64,000 bases of DNA from a bacterium (GCA_028277985.1 JANQFG010000103.1:1-64000), one strand, 5' to 3'; shown: positions 18,001-28,655, numbered from the stretch's first letter. The notes: generated from the sequence alone by a model not told the origin. Program-made: numbers and translations.

Positions 18001-21000
18001 CCTGCTCTGTTCCGTCCTGGATGCCGTCACCGTCCGAGTCATCGTCACAAGGATCCGTCTCGCCGGCGTCCAGGCTGCCGTTCGCGTTGACGTCCTCATC
18101 CCCATCCGGTATCCCGTCATCATCCGTGTCACCGTCATAAGGGTCCGTGCAAGTCCCCTGTTCGATTTCATCGGAGATCCTGTCAAGATCCGCATCGCCA
18201 GAAACCGAGCCTCCCTCGACAAGACATGCGTTCAATCCGACGACCCAGCCCCCGGCTCCTGCTGGAAAGATAGCCCGCACACGATAAAAATACCTCCCCG
18301 GCGAGTTGTCCACGATACTAGCACTCGTACTCCCTCCACCGAATACCATCTGAGAAGCACCGGCGAAAGTCGCGGTCGGGGCCTCCTCCAGCTCGTACCC
18401 GGTCGCCCCTCCCGTGGGTGTCCAAGACACTTGGTAGGTTCCGTCAGAGTCGTATGAGGGGACGGTCAGTGTCACCGGCACAGCAGCGAAATTCGCGGCA
18501 ATCGTCGTGTCTTCTTCAAGTATGATTGCACACGTACTTGCGGAGCTACATCGCGCATCTGTCCAGCCTGTGAAAACAAACCCGCTGTTCGCGAAAGCCT
18601 GGATTTCCACCGACTCCTGAAATGAATATGCGCCCCTGTCCGGAGTTCTGGCGACAATACCTCCATTCGGAGGGCTAGCTGCCGTCGTCAACACGATTGA
18701 ATTGCTGTGCACTCGGAAGCTCACAGGGTTGCTGGACGAGACGAAATCCTCAGACTCACAGTAGTTTTCGTACGCATACAACGTAGGTGGCAGGGTATAG
18801 AATCCAGGGGACGTCGCCCTGATCCGGTATTCGTATGTGGCAGTCTCTTCCGGGTCCAGGTTCTCGGTATTCGTTCTGCTGATATCTCCGCCGACCAATT
18901 CAATTCCCGGAGGCAGGGGTGAATCATTGTAACCCCCGTCGTCGCTTATGTTGATCCCCTTGTTCTCCAAGTCGATTCGGACCACGATAGTCTCAGCAAC
19001 AGCCACATCATCGCTCGAGATACTCTTCGTGACGGCCACATCAGGATCACCACTGAATGTATTGAACCTCAAATAGGCATTGCTGATGTGAAACGCTTCC
19101 CCACTCTGGCCGCGAATATTCACGCACAACGAATCCTCACCCTTGATCCGGTGGCTGGATATTGGGTATGATTTCTGCCTGGGCAAATCATTCCTGCAAA
19201 AAGGCGTCCCAAGCGTTGTGAGTGATTGGCCATTGCAGTTGTGAATTCTAGGGTAAACGCAACTGTCCCCGTCATCGCCTCCGTCATCGATTCGGTCAAT
19301 TGTAATGTACATTCGAGCATAGTCGAGACCGCAATCGATGGCTTCCTTGTAGGGGCTCAGATCCAGGTTTGTGTAGAGGTATGGATTATCGTAGCTTGCG
19401 TTTCCGGGTGACATTGGAAGCGTTACTTCTCCGGACGAGTATTGATCCACATAGTGCACGTGGATATCCTGCGTAACTGTCCCAACCGTAGACGAAAACG
19501 TGATGCTGCCGGTCCCGTACCCTCCCTCCGGCACATTTCCGACGGAGATATCAAAGTAGAAGGCCCTAACACCCCCAGCAGAGATCGTTGCGGGTGCCGC
19601 CGTCCTCGGGACAATCTCAAAGTACGGATCAGAGTCATCGTACGAAACGTCTACATTGACCGAGACCTCGCTTTCGTTATGTACCAGGGCAAACATCTCA
19701 CCCGTCTGATGGTCCTGCCGGTTGAAATGTAGCGCTGGGGGAGAAAGGCTCTCGTTGACATAGAGGAGGCCGGTTCCGCCCGAGAAGTAGAAGATTGAAT
19801 CGCTGACTAGGTTGGAAATCCCGAAGCTGTTCTTAACCTTCACAAACACGGTCTTGGTCCCGTTCAACGGGCTGAGAGTGAAACCAGGAGTAGGTGTAAA
19901 AGGTGCCCACTCCGCACCGCCAAAGGTAGACTCCTCGCTTGCCATGTAATGCGTTGGGTTGTTTTCCGCGGTGATATCAAGGGTGACATTGGGATTCGTC
20001 GTGTCCGCGCTACCGCCGTTTACTTCCACTGACGTAATAAGCGGTGCGGACCCCACTCCGAATTGGAATGTCCCTGCAGTCTTCGGACATCTGAGATACC
20101 TGCCCTCCTGTTCCGCTGTGAAATAGAAACTGTGACTGCCCTCGGAGAAGTGATTTCCCTGGGACAGGCCGGCGGCTGTGATGTTGAATGTCGCGCCCTC
20201 AGAGAACTCCCCTTCGCTGTGGCTCATAACCTGAGGTTGACCGTCTATGACCACTTTCACGGACCCTGCGTTAGGGCCCTCTTCGTCTGCGTCCTTGAAT
20301 TGCACAGAGAATGTGAACTGGCTACCAGGTTCTCCAGTGACCGGGCTGACCGGCAGCGACCCATCCGGCACGATGAGTTGGGGTGGAACGTCGAGTCGCT
20401 CAACGCTGATGGAACTTCTCAGCTGTCCGGACGCATCTGCAGACGTGTATTGCAATTCAACGGTTGCCTCGCCTGCCTTCTCCGCAAGTAGAAGCCATTC
20501 TACCCTTACAGATTCTCCTCCCTCGATATCCCCCAATTCCCTCGAATCTGTCTCGCCATCTGAAAAGGCCACGCCATCGTGTAGGCTCAACTTCAGGCTC
20601 ACGTCATTTATTGATCTGGGAAATGGGTTGGTCGCTTCGAAGACCAGGGCAAACCTGTCGTCAACAGTCGGTGTCATCGGCTCTGAGAATATACGCCCGA
20701 TAGCCTCGCTAGCAGTGAGAGTGAAGGTCCCGTTACGTACCACGTGCCCCAGAACATTGAGTTTCCACTCACCGACCTGTTTGTCACAGAAATCTTCCTC
20801 ATTGACCCCGGTGTAAGATGTATACGCCCGCCTAGAGCCATCTGGCCTGGTAACGTAGAGGTCAAGATCATCTTGAGGCTCGACATTTAGTGACAAAAGG
20901 AATGATCCTTCACCGTTCGGCGAGATGTTCAGACTGTACTCGACCGACCCACCAGGAAGAACGCTTCCTTGAATCGACTGCCCCAGTTCCATAGTATCGT

Positions 21001-22084
21001 TTTCCTCGCCTCCTTCCCGCACTTCAGGTTCTTGATTCGAATCTCCTATGTCCGGCAGGTGAAGGACGCCTTCCTCACTGGAAGAATTCGACAAAGCATA
21101 TTCCTCTACCGTGACTTGTACCGCATCCCTCAGGGCATCAAAATTGGCGAGAATGTCCTCAACGAGTCCCTTCTCGGATTCCAAGATGTCTTTTGCAGTT
21201 TCACGGACTCCGTCCCAATCATCCTTGAATGGATAGGAAGCCCCTTCAATGTGATCTGTCATTGCTTGTTTGTCACATTCCCCATAGAGGGGCGAACCAG
21301 GATAGATAGGAGCATCATCGCAAGCGGTGATATATTCATCGAGAGCCAAGTTGAACATTGTTTTTGTGGTCCCAGCCTCGTAGTCAACAATAGTCTCTTT
21401 AAGAAGCGCTTCTTCTTGTTCGATCAATGATCTTAGTGTACTAAAATCATTTGCAGCTGCGCTCTCTTGTTGACTCTCAATATTGGCGAAGATTTTGGAG
21501 ACATTCTTTATAAAGTCATGGAGTCGAGGATACTCTGAATACGTTTCCTGTTCGATATGGTATGCTGTTTTCATCAGGGCAACGGCCCTTAGGCTTTCTC
21601 TCGCATTCCCGTTGGCGTCTCCTGTTGCCTCTGCAAGAGTTGTCAATCCGGAAGCGATATCATCTGCTGCGCCATCACCCTGCAGTTCCACGAAAGCTGT
21701 TGTACAGATGCTCACCAAATTCTTGTGGTAATTTGCGTGGATTTCTTGTGCCCCCAATGCCCCGTAGGCCACGGCCCACTCGCCCATATTTTGATGATTA
21801 TTACTCTGGTCCTTGTAACCGGAATCCCCCATTGCTAGGTTGTCTGCGATCCACTTCATTGCGTTGAGACGAGGCTTGTACATCTGTTCGTGATTGAGCG
21901 AGATGGTGTATGTTGGTACTGGTTTGTTGTTCCAGAATTCTTCCCACCAGTCGCAACTCGTGCAAAGCAGTAGGACAACGAGCAGAGTAGGAATAGCATT
22001 CTTGCCAAGTGACTGTTTCCTGCCGTTGGGGGACTCATAGCTGATCATGCGGGGTCTGTGAATGGCGATTCTTCTTGCGGACAT
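15074..22084 (-). CDS. Giant multidomain surface lipoprotein with beta-propellers, thrombospondin type 3 repeats and a dockerin-like C-terminus
   Basis: About 2336 residues. The ATG at 22084 is chosen because AGGAGGGAG lies four bases upstream; ATG at 22048 is a weaker alternative. The signal peptide ends in a lipobox LLCTSC with the acylated Cys at residue 44. In order: a helical N-terminal region (45-350), a PPC-like beta domain (about 365-465), CARDB/Ig-like modules (470-1130), a divergent InlB B-repeat (GFVFTGWTD, 1130-1200), a fibronectin III-like domain (1200-1290), TSP3 Ca-binding Asp repeats (1293-1422), a Kelch-like propeller (1424-1738), a GH43/GH32-like five-blade propeller (1745-2028), a second TSP3 block (2034-2272), and two EF-hand-like repeats as in type I dockerins (DFNGDGIVDMADV, DLDGDGMITVLDA) with a Cys-rich tail. 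It probably acts in surface adhesion or glycan binding. The GH43-like catalytic residues could not be assigned. The N-terminal third is lower in GC than the neighbours. Confidence 0.82.
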   Translation of the reverse strand: MSARRIAIHRPRMISYESPNGRKQSLGKNAIPTLLVVLLLCTSCDWWEEFWNNKPVPTYTISLNHEQMYKPRLNAMKWIADNLAMGDSGYKDQSNNHQNMGEWAVAYGALGAQEIHANYHKNLVSICTTAFVELQGDGAADDIASGLTTLAEATGDANGNARESLRAVALMKTAYHIEQETYSEYPRLHDFIKNVSKIFANIESQQESAAANDFSTLRSLIEQEEALLKETIVDYEAGTTKTMFNLALDEYITACDDAPIYPGSPLYGECDKQAMTDHIEGASYPFKDDWDGVRETAKDILESEKGLVEDILANFDALRDAVQVTVEEYALSNSSSEEGVLHLPDIGDSNQEPEVREGGEENDTMELGQSIQGSVLPGGSVEYSLNISPNGEGSFLLSLNVEPQDDLDLYVTRPDGSRRAYTSYTGVNEEDFCDKQVGEWKLNVLGHVVRNGTFTLTASEAIGRIFSEPMTPTVDDRFALVFEATNPFPRSINDVSLKLSLHDGVAFSDGETDSRELGDIEGGESVRVEWLLLAEKAGEATVELQYTSADASGQLRSSISVERLDVPPQLIVPDGSLPVSPVTGEPGSQFTFSVQFKDADEEGPNAGSVKVVIDGQPQVMSHSEGEFSEGATFNITAAGLSQGNHFSEGSHSFYFTAEQEGRYLRCPKTAGTFQFGVGSAPLITSVEVNGGSADTTNPNVTLDITAENNPTHYMASEESTFGGAEWAPFTPTPGFTLSPLNGTKTVFVKVKNSFGISNLVSDSIFYFSGGTGLLYVNESLSPPALHFNRQDHQTGEMFALVHNESEVSVNVDVSYDDSDPYFEIVPRTAAPATISAGGVRAFYFDISVGNVPEGGYGTGSITFSSTVGTVTQDIHVHYVDQYSSGEVTLPMSPGNASYDNPYLYTNLDLSPYKEAIDCGLDYARMYITIDRIDDGGDDGDSCVYPRIHNCNGQSLTTLGTPFCRNDLPRQKSYPISSHRIKGEDSLCVNIRGQSGEAFHISNAYLRFNTFSGDPDVAVTKSISSDDVAVAETIVVRIDLENKGINISDDGGYNDSPLPPGIELVGGDISRTNTENLDPEETATYEYRIRATSPGFYTLPPTLYAYENYCESEDFVSSSNPVSFRVHSNSIVLTTAASPPNGGIVARTPDRGAYSFQESVEIQAFANSGFVFTGWTDARCSSASTCAIILEEDTTIAANFAAVPVTLTVPSYDSDGTYQVSWTPTGGATGYELEEAPTATFAGASQMVFGGGSTSASIVDNSPGRYFYRVRAIFPAGAGGWVVGLNACLVEGGSVSGDADLDRISDEIEQGTCTDPYDGDTDDDGIPDGDEDVNANGSLDAGETDPCDDDSDGDGIQDGTEQGYGLAHVGPDTDQNHFVPDDDPTTTTDPLDPDTDGDGVSDGEEDTNRNGRLDDGETDPGSGAVTVGMEWVETASLPVGIDTPQAAFVTEDFVYCPGGWGSVRGNFYFAPIQADGMLGGWTQTTSMPNSHHTMHATTTYDGRLYLVGGHQPNWWTSNVYYAEPAPDGSISSWVSATRLPESKGQAGVAGYEGYLYAIGGTSGYAGDRDSKDTVEYARVNPDGSLGDWQNTTPLPVRRRMLGVTARTGYLYAVGGAYSDPSSNVMSDNAYFAPIYADGSVGSWTETSPLPIANGGCTIFAKGNPARMYCLISNKPEERPNEVFSAPIHADGSLGTWQAEIGIPVRSTGKGICAHPSRDLVYVTGGNADEGPLDAVYLGRIGSGSGAVKNIPVFTPFDGNPLLASATVVPTRVVKLESEYRAYFIEQRFGGGYPADFNLDVMTSYNGIDWGTVHRNIIGPTQTGKTFNYYGTELEEDGLYRAWHSATSDWNIAGSKIYYSTSLDGVNYTGHGVVVDNDPYPAYDSRNMDQPWILFDGSVYHLYYTAFPGYQSGPPDGSFHGTIGYATSSDGVSWAKKGVVIDVGPEGAFDSAGVDTPAVVFDGEMFEMVYAGSNGEISRPGYAVSHDGLNWEKVGQLDSVEGKVVGLVKDGEIYHLWHRRHIGGNVHEFLYATGWVELFDSDNDGIPDGIERQGCTDPYDGDTDDDGIPDGQEDMNQDGALNEEETDPCDKDTDGDGLPDGTESGWDHGDIWPDTEIASFVADADPSTTTDPLDIDTDDDGLTDGPIGSEDLNANGKVDPGESDPDNADTDGDGVLDGTEVGLTEPETIDGGLGGTDLSAGNFVSDEDPSTTTDPTQADSDGDGLTDGEEDTNANGATDLGETMAENPDSDGDGYSDGEETDEGTDPTDPDDNPSIPGDFNGDGIVDMADVSEILVHRNQSAEVAPECDLDGDGMITVLDARRCVLLCTCPRCVCPPQ

Positions 22085-22866
22085 CGTTCTCCCTCCTATT
22101 GCGACACAAGCTTCGATTGCGGGCTCCGGAATTGCCTCGAATCTCATTTCTTATTGGGACACCCTGATAAGTGGTGGACCGGTGGGATTGCCAAAGTCTC
22201 CTGATTACAGCTGGGCCAAAGAGCGTAGGAGCATGCCCAAGGCATTGAGGTAAAAAGCGGAGGGTCAACACTCGTACCTAGGATCCCCTCCCCGCGGCAT
22301 ACAGGGCACCCCTAATCGCCCCGGAGCCGAAGACCTTTCGACACCCGGCCTGTCCCCATCCAAGGATTCCACTCCCTGTGCCTTCGTGCTGTGCACCTAG
22401 GCGTGAGGATCAACTGATAGCCGCTTGTGCCAAGCTGCGAAGTTCTGGCGACATGCCCCCGACCTTTCACTGCCGGTAGATTCCAGGCAACGGCGAGCCC
22501 AGAACACACGGTCAGGTACGAGTCAGATGACCCGATCACATGCCGGAACTCAAATGGTCACTGATTCTGGCGGAAACGTTGAATGCCGTTTCGTTTGTTA
22601 GTGCTAAGTTCTATAAGGCATAGAGTCGAGACATGTCAAGGAAATAGCAAAACGATTTTATGTTCTATTCTTCGCTTCTATAGTGAACAGAATCAAACGA
22701 TGAATTCGGATCCCTCATCGAGGAAAATCTCGGCAAGTCGGGACGGACACATCGAGGAAAGAATGCAGTGAGAATCGAGAGGATATCCCCCGGCCCGGGG
22801 CATCGGGATGCATGGAGAACCTATGACGCGCAAACTCAAGCAAAAGAACACTGGGGATGAAATACT
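22085..22866. other. Non-coding stretch, partly AT-rich
   Basis: About 780 bases between the start of the giant lipoprotein gene and the end of the HDOD gene. The part from about 22580 to 22720 is clearly AT-richer than the window average. Short open frames occur on both strands, for example a 75-codon one at 22312-22539 minus, but none has a convincing ribosome site or recognisable product. I find no tRNA, repeat array or transposase remnant that I can name. The proximal 60 bases hold the leader and ribosome site of the giant gene. Confidence 0.4.
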
Positions 22867-23715
22867 CTACAGCATCAGACGGGCCAGGGCATCGCCCTTC
22901 TCCAGACTCTGTTCCATGAGCTTCTGAACCGTATCCGCCTCGACGCCCCATCGAGAACCGGCGTCCTCGATCATCGCTTCGGGTGCAGCGTCGCCCTCGT
23001 CTTCCCGAAGCCACGCGACCAGACTGACCGGGCCCAGTGTCTCGTGCCCGTTCAGCTGTTCACCGTGATGCCCGCCGATGGCGGCTGCGATGCTCTCGGG
23101 GAAATCCCACTCCTGGCACATCCAGGTAGCCACCTCGGCATGATCCCACTCGAACGCCTCCCGCTCCATCTCGCAGAGGTCGCCGCCGTCGTTGTGCCAC
23201 TGTTCGAGGATCGGCCCGTACTTGTCCGGGTCCCGTGTCGCGAGCAGGGGCAACGCCATATCCTGCAGAAAGCCTGCAGTGAAGCATTCCGATCCTCTTG
23301 CCGGACAGAGAATCGAGGCGAGAGAATGGGCCAAGACACCCCTCCTGGCCGAGGCGCGCCAGAAACGGGCGGCATCATACCCCTTGGAAGATCCTCCGGG
23401 GGTTGCCGTACTGACCCCGACGGAGAGGACCATGGTTTCCAATTGGGAGAAGCCTACCAGGGCGATCGCCTGCGTCAGGTTTTCGACCTTGTTCCTCGCA
23501 GAGAATGCGGCAGAGTTGGCCAGCCTGAGCACCAGCACCGAGAGTCCCGGGTCCAGGGAGAGGGTCTCCGCGACGGAGGATGCGCGGGCGTTCGGGTCAC
23601 GAATCCTCTCCAGGGTCTGCATTACGGCTGCAGGAAAGGAAGGCAACGCGTACCCTTGCATGGCCTTTGCCAGCAGGGCCTTCGGATCGGTCTTCTTCTT
23701 GAAGAAGGAAAACAT
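22867..23715 (-). CDS. HDOD domain protein
   Basis: A 282-residue cytoplasmic protein. The HDOD signature runs from about residue 20: LPSFPAAVMQTLERIRDPNA, then LSLDPGLSVLVLRLANSAAFS, LTQAIALVGFSQLETMVLSVG and, later, FLQDMALPLLA and WDHAEVATWMCQEWDFPESIAAAIGGHH. HDOD domains are HD-like folds that usually lack intact metal ligands and act in signalling, often alongside GGDEF or chemotaxis proteins. The short N-terminal MFSFFKKK is basic. The gene lies 14 bases after the stop codon of the pentapeptide/ion-channel gene on the same strand, so the two are probably co-transcribed. The role is unknown. Confidence 0.83.
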   Translation of the reverse strand: MFSFFKKKTDPKALLAKAMQGYALPSFPAAVMQTLERIRDPNARASSVAETLSLDPGLSVLVLRLANSAAFSARNKVENLTQAIALVGFSQLETMVLSVGVSTATPGGSSKGYDAARFWRASARRGVLAHSLASILCPARGSECFTAGFLQDMALPLLATRDPDKYGPILEQWHNDGGDLCEMEREAFEWDHAEVATWMCQEWDFPESIAAAIGGHHGEQLNGHETLGPVSLVAWLREDEGDAAPEAMIEDAGSRWGVEADTVQKLMEQSLEKGDALARLML

Positions 23716-23729
23716 CTGCTTGGTCTCCG

Positions 23730-24878
23730 TCAGTCCGCACGCCGGGCCATCTTGTTGGCCAGTATGCTGAGCAAGCCTCCCAAACCCACGTACCCGAGCA
23801 TCGCTTGAAGGGCCGCCAGGATCTGGGCGGGGATCGAAGAAGGAACCGCGTCCCCGTAGCCCAGGGTGGTCAATGTGACGATGCTGTAGTAGATGGGAGA
23901 AATTGCGGTCTCATAGTCGCCGTAGTCGACCCCGACCCTGCTGTACGCGAAGGCGAAGAGCAGGGTGACGAACAGGATGAAAGACCCCCAGCGGGAGAGG
24001 CTTCGACCACAGTCCGAGGTGACCCACCAGAGCCAGTAGAGCACGTTGTGCAACCTGCTGCGGGTTCGAAACTCATACAGGTAGTTCTCGTCACGGATCA
24101 CCCGCTGAATCATGTAGGCGCCTTGCATATCCACACCGCGGATGTCCGCCCCTATCCAGTAGGCCTTGCCGAAGTTGGTGATGCCGAGCAGCCGTGAAGC
24201 CCTCAGATCCGTAAGCTCGAATCGGGCATTCAATACGTTGCTCTGTTTCAGGTCCGTATCCCGAAGGTCCGCCCGGGTGAAATCGGCGCTGGTGAGGTCC
24301 GCGTCACTGATTCGAGCTCCTCGCAGGCGGGCGGCTCGAAAGTCAGCATGGCACAACTGCGACTTGCTCAGCGTAGCATTCTTCAGATGTGCGCCGATCA
24401 GGCTCGCCCTTGTAAGGTTGGCCACCCCAAAACCGGCTTGCTCTGCAGAGCACTCGTTGAGGTTGGCACCCGAAAGGTCTGCGCTGAGGAACTCACATCC
24501 GTCAAGCCGGGCCTGGGACAGGCTCGCTCCCTGGAGCCGGGCCCAGCTCAAATTCGAGTTCGTCAGGTCTGCTCCGCTGAGGTTCGCACCGGACAGGTCG
24601 TACCGGGAGAGATCGAGTCCGCTCAAGTCCTCACCTGCGAGGTCGATCCCGTGCAGGTCCAATCCCGTCGACCCGTTCCCGTTCTCCACTTCGCCCTTCC
24701 TGCGGGTCTCCCTGAGCTCGCGGAGGATTTCGTCACGGCGGGATCCCCCGCCTCCGGGATCCTCTTTCGGCCGGTGCGCGGCGAGCCCATTGGCATCCGG
24801 CTCTGATGGAACCGGATCGCTGCAGCCGGCCTCGTCCGGCGTGAGTTTCCGGGCGGTCTGCTCTTCTGAACGGGCCAT
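23730..24878 (-). CDS. Pentapeptide-repeat protein fused to a two-helix potassium-channel-type pore
   Basis: A 382-residue protein. After a charged N-terminal 70 residues, about 180 residues are pentapeptide repeats of the A(D/N)LxX type (LDLHGIDLAGEDLSGLDLSR, then ANLSGADLTNSNLSWARLQG and so on to DLRDTDLKQSNVLNARFELTDLRASRL), which fold as a right-handed quadrilateral beta-helix. The C-terminal 110 residues contain two hydrophobic helices flanking a pore helix and the selectivity filter TLTTLGYGDAVP, characteristic of Ion_trans_2 potassium channels. The ATG at 24878 is preceded by GGAGG at a rather long spacing. The same frame is open far upstream, but that is antisense to two other genes and is not part of this protein. 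It is 14 bases upstream of the HDOD gene. Confidence 0.85.
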   Translation of the reverse strand: MARSEEQTARKLTPDEAGCSDPVPSEPDANGLAAHRPKEDPGGGGSRRDEILRELRETRRKGEVENGNGSTGLDLHGIDLAGEDLSGLDLSRYDLSGANLSGADLTNSNLSWARLQGASLSQARLDGCEFLSADLSGANLNECSAEQAGFGVANLTRASLIGAHLKNATLSKSQLCHADFRAARLRGARISDADLTSADFTRADLRDTDLKQSNVLNARFELTDLRASRLLGITNFGKAYWIGADIRGVDMQGAYMIQRVIRDENYLYEFRTRSRLHNVLYWLWWVTSDCGRSLSRWGSFILFVTLLFAFAYSRVGVDYGDYETAISPIYYSIVTLTTLGYGDAVPSSIPAQILAALQAMLGYVGLGGLLSILANKMARRAD

Positions 24879-25098
24879 TCTTCTTTCAAACCTCCATGGT
24901 TGCCCTGCCCAACGCGGGCGGGTCTCTTCCTTTGTTCGGCACAAAACGGATTCTTCATGAGGTTTTTTCATGGAAATCAGGAGCTTACAGGTTCTCGCAG
25001 GCAAAACACCGTGGAGGGGAACGGGCCGGGCGCAGACCCGTGACCAGTAATTGCCCCGATCCTGCTGCGGGCGACCCGCCGGTGGTGTATAGTAGGGT

Positions 25099-25169
25099 GA
25101 CCTGAACGACCATGAGGGCGTGGCCCTAGCGAAATCATCTATTCCAGGATCAGGAGGACCCGAACGACC

Positions 25170-25174
<5 letters not shown>
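25099..25174 (+). repeat. Duplicated leader segment with a five-codon mini-ORF before ettA
   Basis: GACCTGAACGACCATGAG at 25099-25116 recurs as GACCCGAACGACCATGAG at 25157-25174 with one mismatch, 58 bases later. The second copy contains the ettA start codon. The first contains an ATG (25112) that opens a five-codon frame, Met-Arg-Ala-Trp-Pro, stopping at 25127-25129. It has AGGG at 25094-25097. This may be a leader peptide, or simply a duplication of the translation start region. Confidence 0.45.
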
Positions 25175-26855
<1,681 letters not shown>

Positions 26856-26900
26856 GCGGCCATCGTAACAACTGAGAACCATCCGCTTTGGGAGAAGGGA

Positions 26901-28331
26901 ATGTTCATCGACGGAAAATGGACCACGGCAGAGGCGGGAAGGGTTTTTGCGTCCACCAACCCGGCAACAGGCGAAGTGATTGATGAAATCCCGGATGGAG
27001 GATCCGCGGACACCGTGAGAGCGATCGACGCCGCGGAAAATGCTTTTGCGTCCTGGTCCCAAACCACAGCGTACCAGCGTTCGGAACTCCTCTACAAGGT
27101 GTACGACTCGATGTGTGCGAATCGCGAGGAACTGGCCCGAACCATGACCGAAGAGCAGGGCAAGCCGTTGAGGGCCGCCCGAAACGAAGTGCAGTATGGG
27201 GCGGACTTCTTTCTCTGGTACGCGGAAGAGGTCAAGCGGACCTACGGCAGGACCATTCCGGCTCCCCGGGCCGACCAGCGGTTCATCATGCACTATCACC
27301 CGGTCGGAATCGTCGGTGCCATCACACCCTGGAACTATCCTGTTTCCATGATTACCCGCAAGGTCGCGCCGGCCATCGCGGCGGGCTGCACCGTGGTGGT
27401 CAAGCCGGCCGAGTCCACCCCCCTCTGTGCCGTGGAGACCTTCAAGTCCTTCGAGCAGGCGGGCATACCCGGCGGTGTCGTCAATCTCGTTACCGCAAAG
27501 GACCCGGCGCCGGTGGGAGAGGTGTTCCTGAACGACCATCGGGTCAGAAAACTGACCTTCACCGGATCCACCGCGGTGGGGAAGCACCTGGCCAGAGGGG
27601 CAGCCGAACAGATGAAGCGGACGTCCTTCGAGCTGGGCGGACATGCGCCGTTTATCGTCTGCAAGGACGCCGATCCCATCATTGCGGCCAAGGGGGTCGT
27701 GCTGGTGAAGTTTCTGAATACAGGGCAGGCCTGCATCAGCCCGAACCGGTTGTATGTCCACCGAAGCCAGGTCGATGCCTTCCTGGGCGAGTTCGCCTCC
27801 CGGGTCGAGAAGATGAAGGCGGGCAGCGGTTTCGACGAATCGGTCGGCATCGGCCCGCTGGTGAACGAGGCGGCGGTGGAAAAGGTGGACCGTCAGGTGA
27901 AGGACGCACTCGAAAAGGGGGCCCGACTGGTCACGGGCGGGCGGCGGCTGACCGACAACGGGCTGGACAAGGGACATTTCTACACCCCGACCATCCTCGC
28001 GGGGGTGACTCCACAGATGCGGATCTACCGCGAAGAGACCTTCGGCCCGGTCGCTCCGGTCATCGAATACGACGACACGGACGATCTGCTGGCCATGGCC
28101 AATGACACCTCTTACGGTCTGGCTGCCTATGTCTACACGCGGGAGCTGTCCACGGCGATGCAGCTGTTTGAAGGTCTTCGCTTCGGCATCATCGGAATCA
28201 ACGACATCAACCCTACGGCGGTTGCAGCCCCCTTCGGCGGAATGAAAGAGAGCGGGCTGGGGCGTGAAGGAGGGCCGGAAGGGATCCTGGAATACCTGGA
28301 TGTGAAGGTGGGTGGATTCTCTCTCAGATAG
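26901..28331 (+). CDS. NAD(P)-dependent aldehyde dehydrogenase, succinate-semialdehyde dehydrogenase type
   Basis: A 476-residue aldehyde dehydrogenase. The NAD-fold contacts TPWNYPVSMITRKVAPAIAAGC and VVKPAESTPLCA are seen at about 135-185. The general-base region is FELGGHAPFIV near 250, and the catalytic cysteine is in NTGQACISPNRLYVH near 285. EESTFGP-type EETFGPVAPV is near 380. The sequence around GQACISPNR and the overall length fit GabD/Sad-like succinate semialdehyde dehydrogenases, though closely related enzymes act on other aldehydes. The ATG at 26901 is preceded by GGGAGAAGGGA. It follows ettA by 45 bases but has no obvious functional link. The gene name is withheld because specificity is not proven. 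Confidence 0.85.
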   Translation: MFIDGKWTTAEAGRVFASTNPATGEVIDEIPDGGSADTVRAIDAAENAFASWSQTTAYQRSELLYKVYDSMCANREELARTMTEEQGKPLRAARNEVQYGADFFLWYAEEVKRTYGRTIPAPRADQRFIMHYHPVGIVGAITPWNYPVSMITRKVAPAIAAGCTVVVKPAESTPLCAVETFKSFEQAGIPGGVVNLVTAKDPAPVGEVFLNDHRVRKLTFTGSTAVGKHLARGAAEQMKRTSFELGGHAPFIVCKDADPIIAAKGVVLVKFLNTGQACISPNRLYVHRSQVDAFLGEFASRVEKMKAGSGFDESVGIGPLVNEAAVEKVDRQVKDALEKGARLVTGGRRLTDNGLDKGHFYTPTILAGVTPQMRIYREETFGPVAPVIEYDDTDDLLAMANDTSYGLAAYVYTRELSTAMQLFEGLRFGIIGINDINPTAVAAPFGGMKESGLGREGGPEGILEYLDVKVGGFSLR

Positions 28332-28356
28332 GAAAAAGGGGGAGGGGCTGGATAGA

Positions 28357-28653
28357 TCAGCCCAGATACACGAAAACGTAGGTTTCGCGGTTTATGTCGA
28401 TCACGATGTTCGCGCCCCGGGTCTCCGCATAGACGAGCCACTCGGGCTTCTTCTTGCCTCTGCATTCGATCGCAGGGGAATAGGTACCGCTTTTCTTGTC
28501 GAACCAGGCGATCAACATCGCATCATCCGCGATCTCCCCGGCCTTGAAATCAGCGATTTCCCGGGCCCTGTCAAAATCGAGCGATTCGTCGTCGACCCGT
28601 ACGTCCACCGGGTCGACCAGCATCTCGCGCGTCAAAGGTACGCATGCTTCCAT
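28357..28653 (-). CDS. Small AF1514/DUF5619-like protein
   Basis: A 98-residue soluble protein with no signal peptide, read as one alpha/beta domain: the charged start MEACVPLTREMLVDPVDVRV, the helix DRAREIADFKAGEIADDAM, then LIAWFDKKSGTYSPAIEC and the end VYAETRGANIVIDINRETYVFVYLG. From memory this matches the family of archaeal AF1514 and its bacterial relatives (DUF5619), for which no function is established. It lies two bases after the stop of the large hybrid histidine kinase gene on the same strand, so it is probably co-transcribed with the kinase. Confidence 0.62.
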   Translation of the reverse strand: MEACVPLTREMLVDPVDVRVDDESLDFDRAREIADFKAGEIADDAMLIAWFDKKSGTYSPAIECRGKKKPEWLVYAETRGANIVIDINRETYVFVYLG

Positions 28654-28655
28654 GA

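Noticed and set aside
22312..22539. A 75-codon frame on the minus strand in the gap before the HDOD gene
   Set aside because: No ribosome-binding site, no recognisable family and no supporting context.
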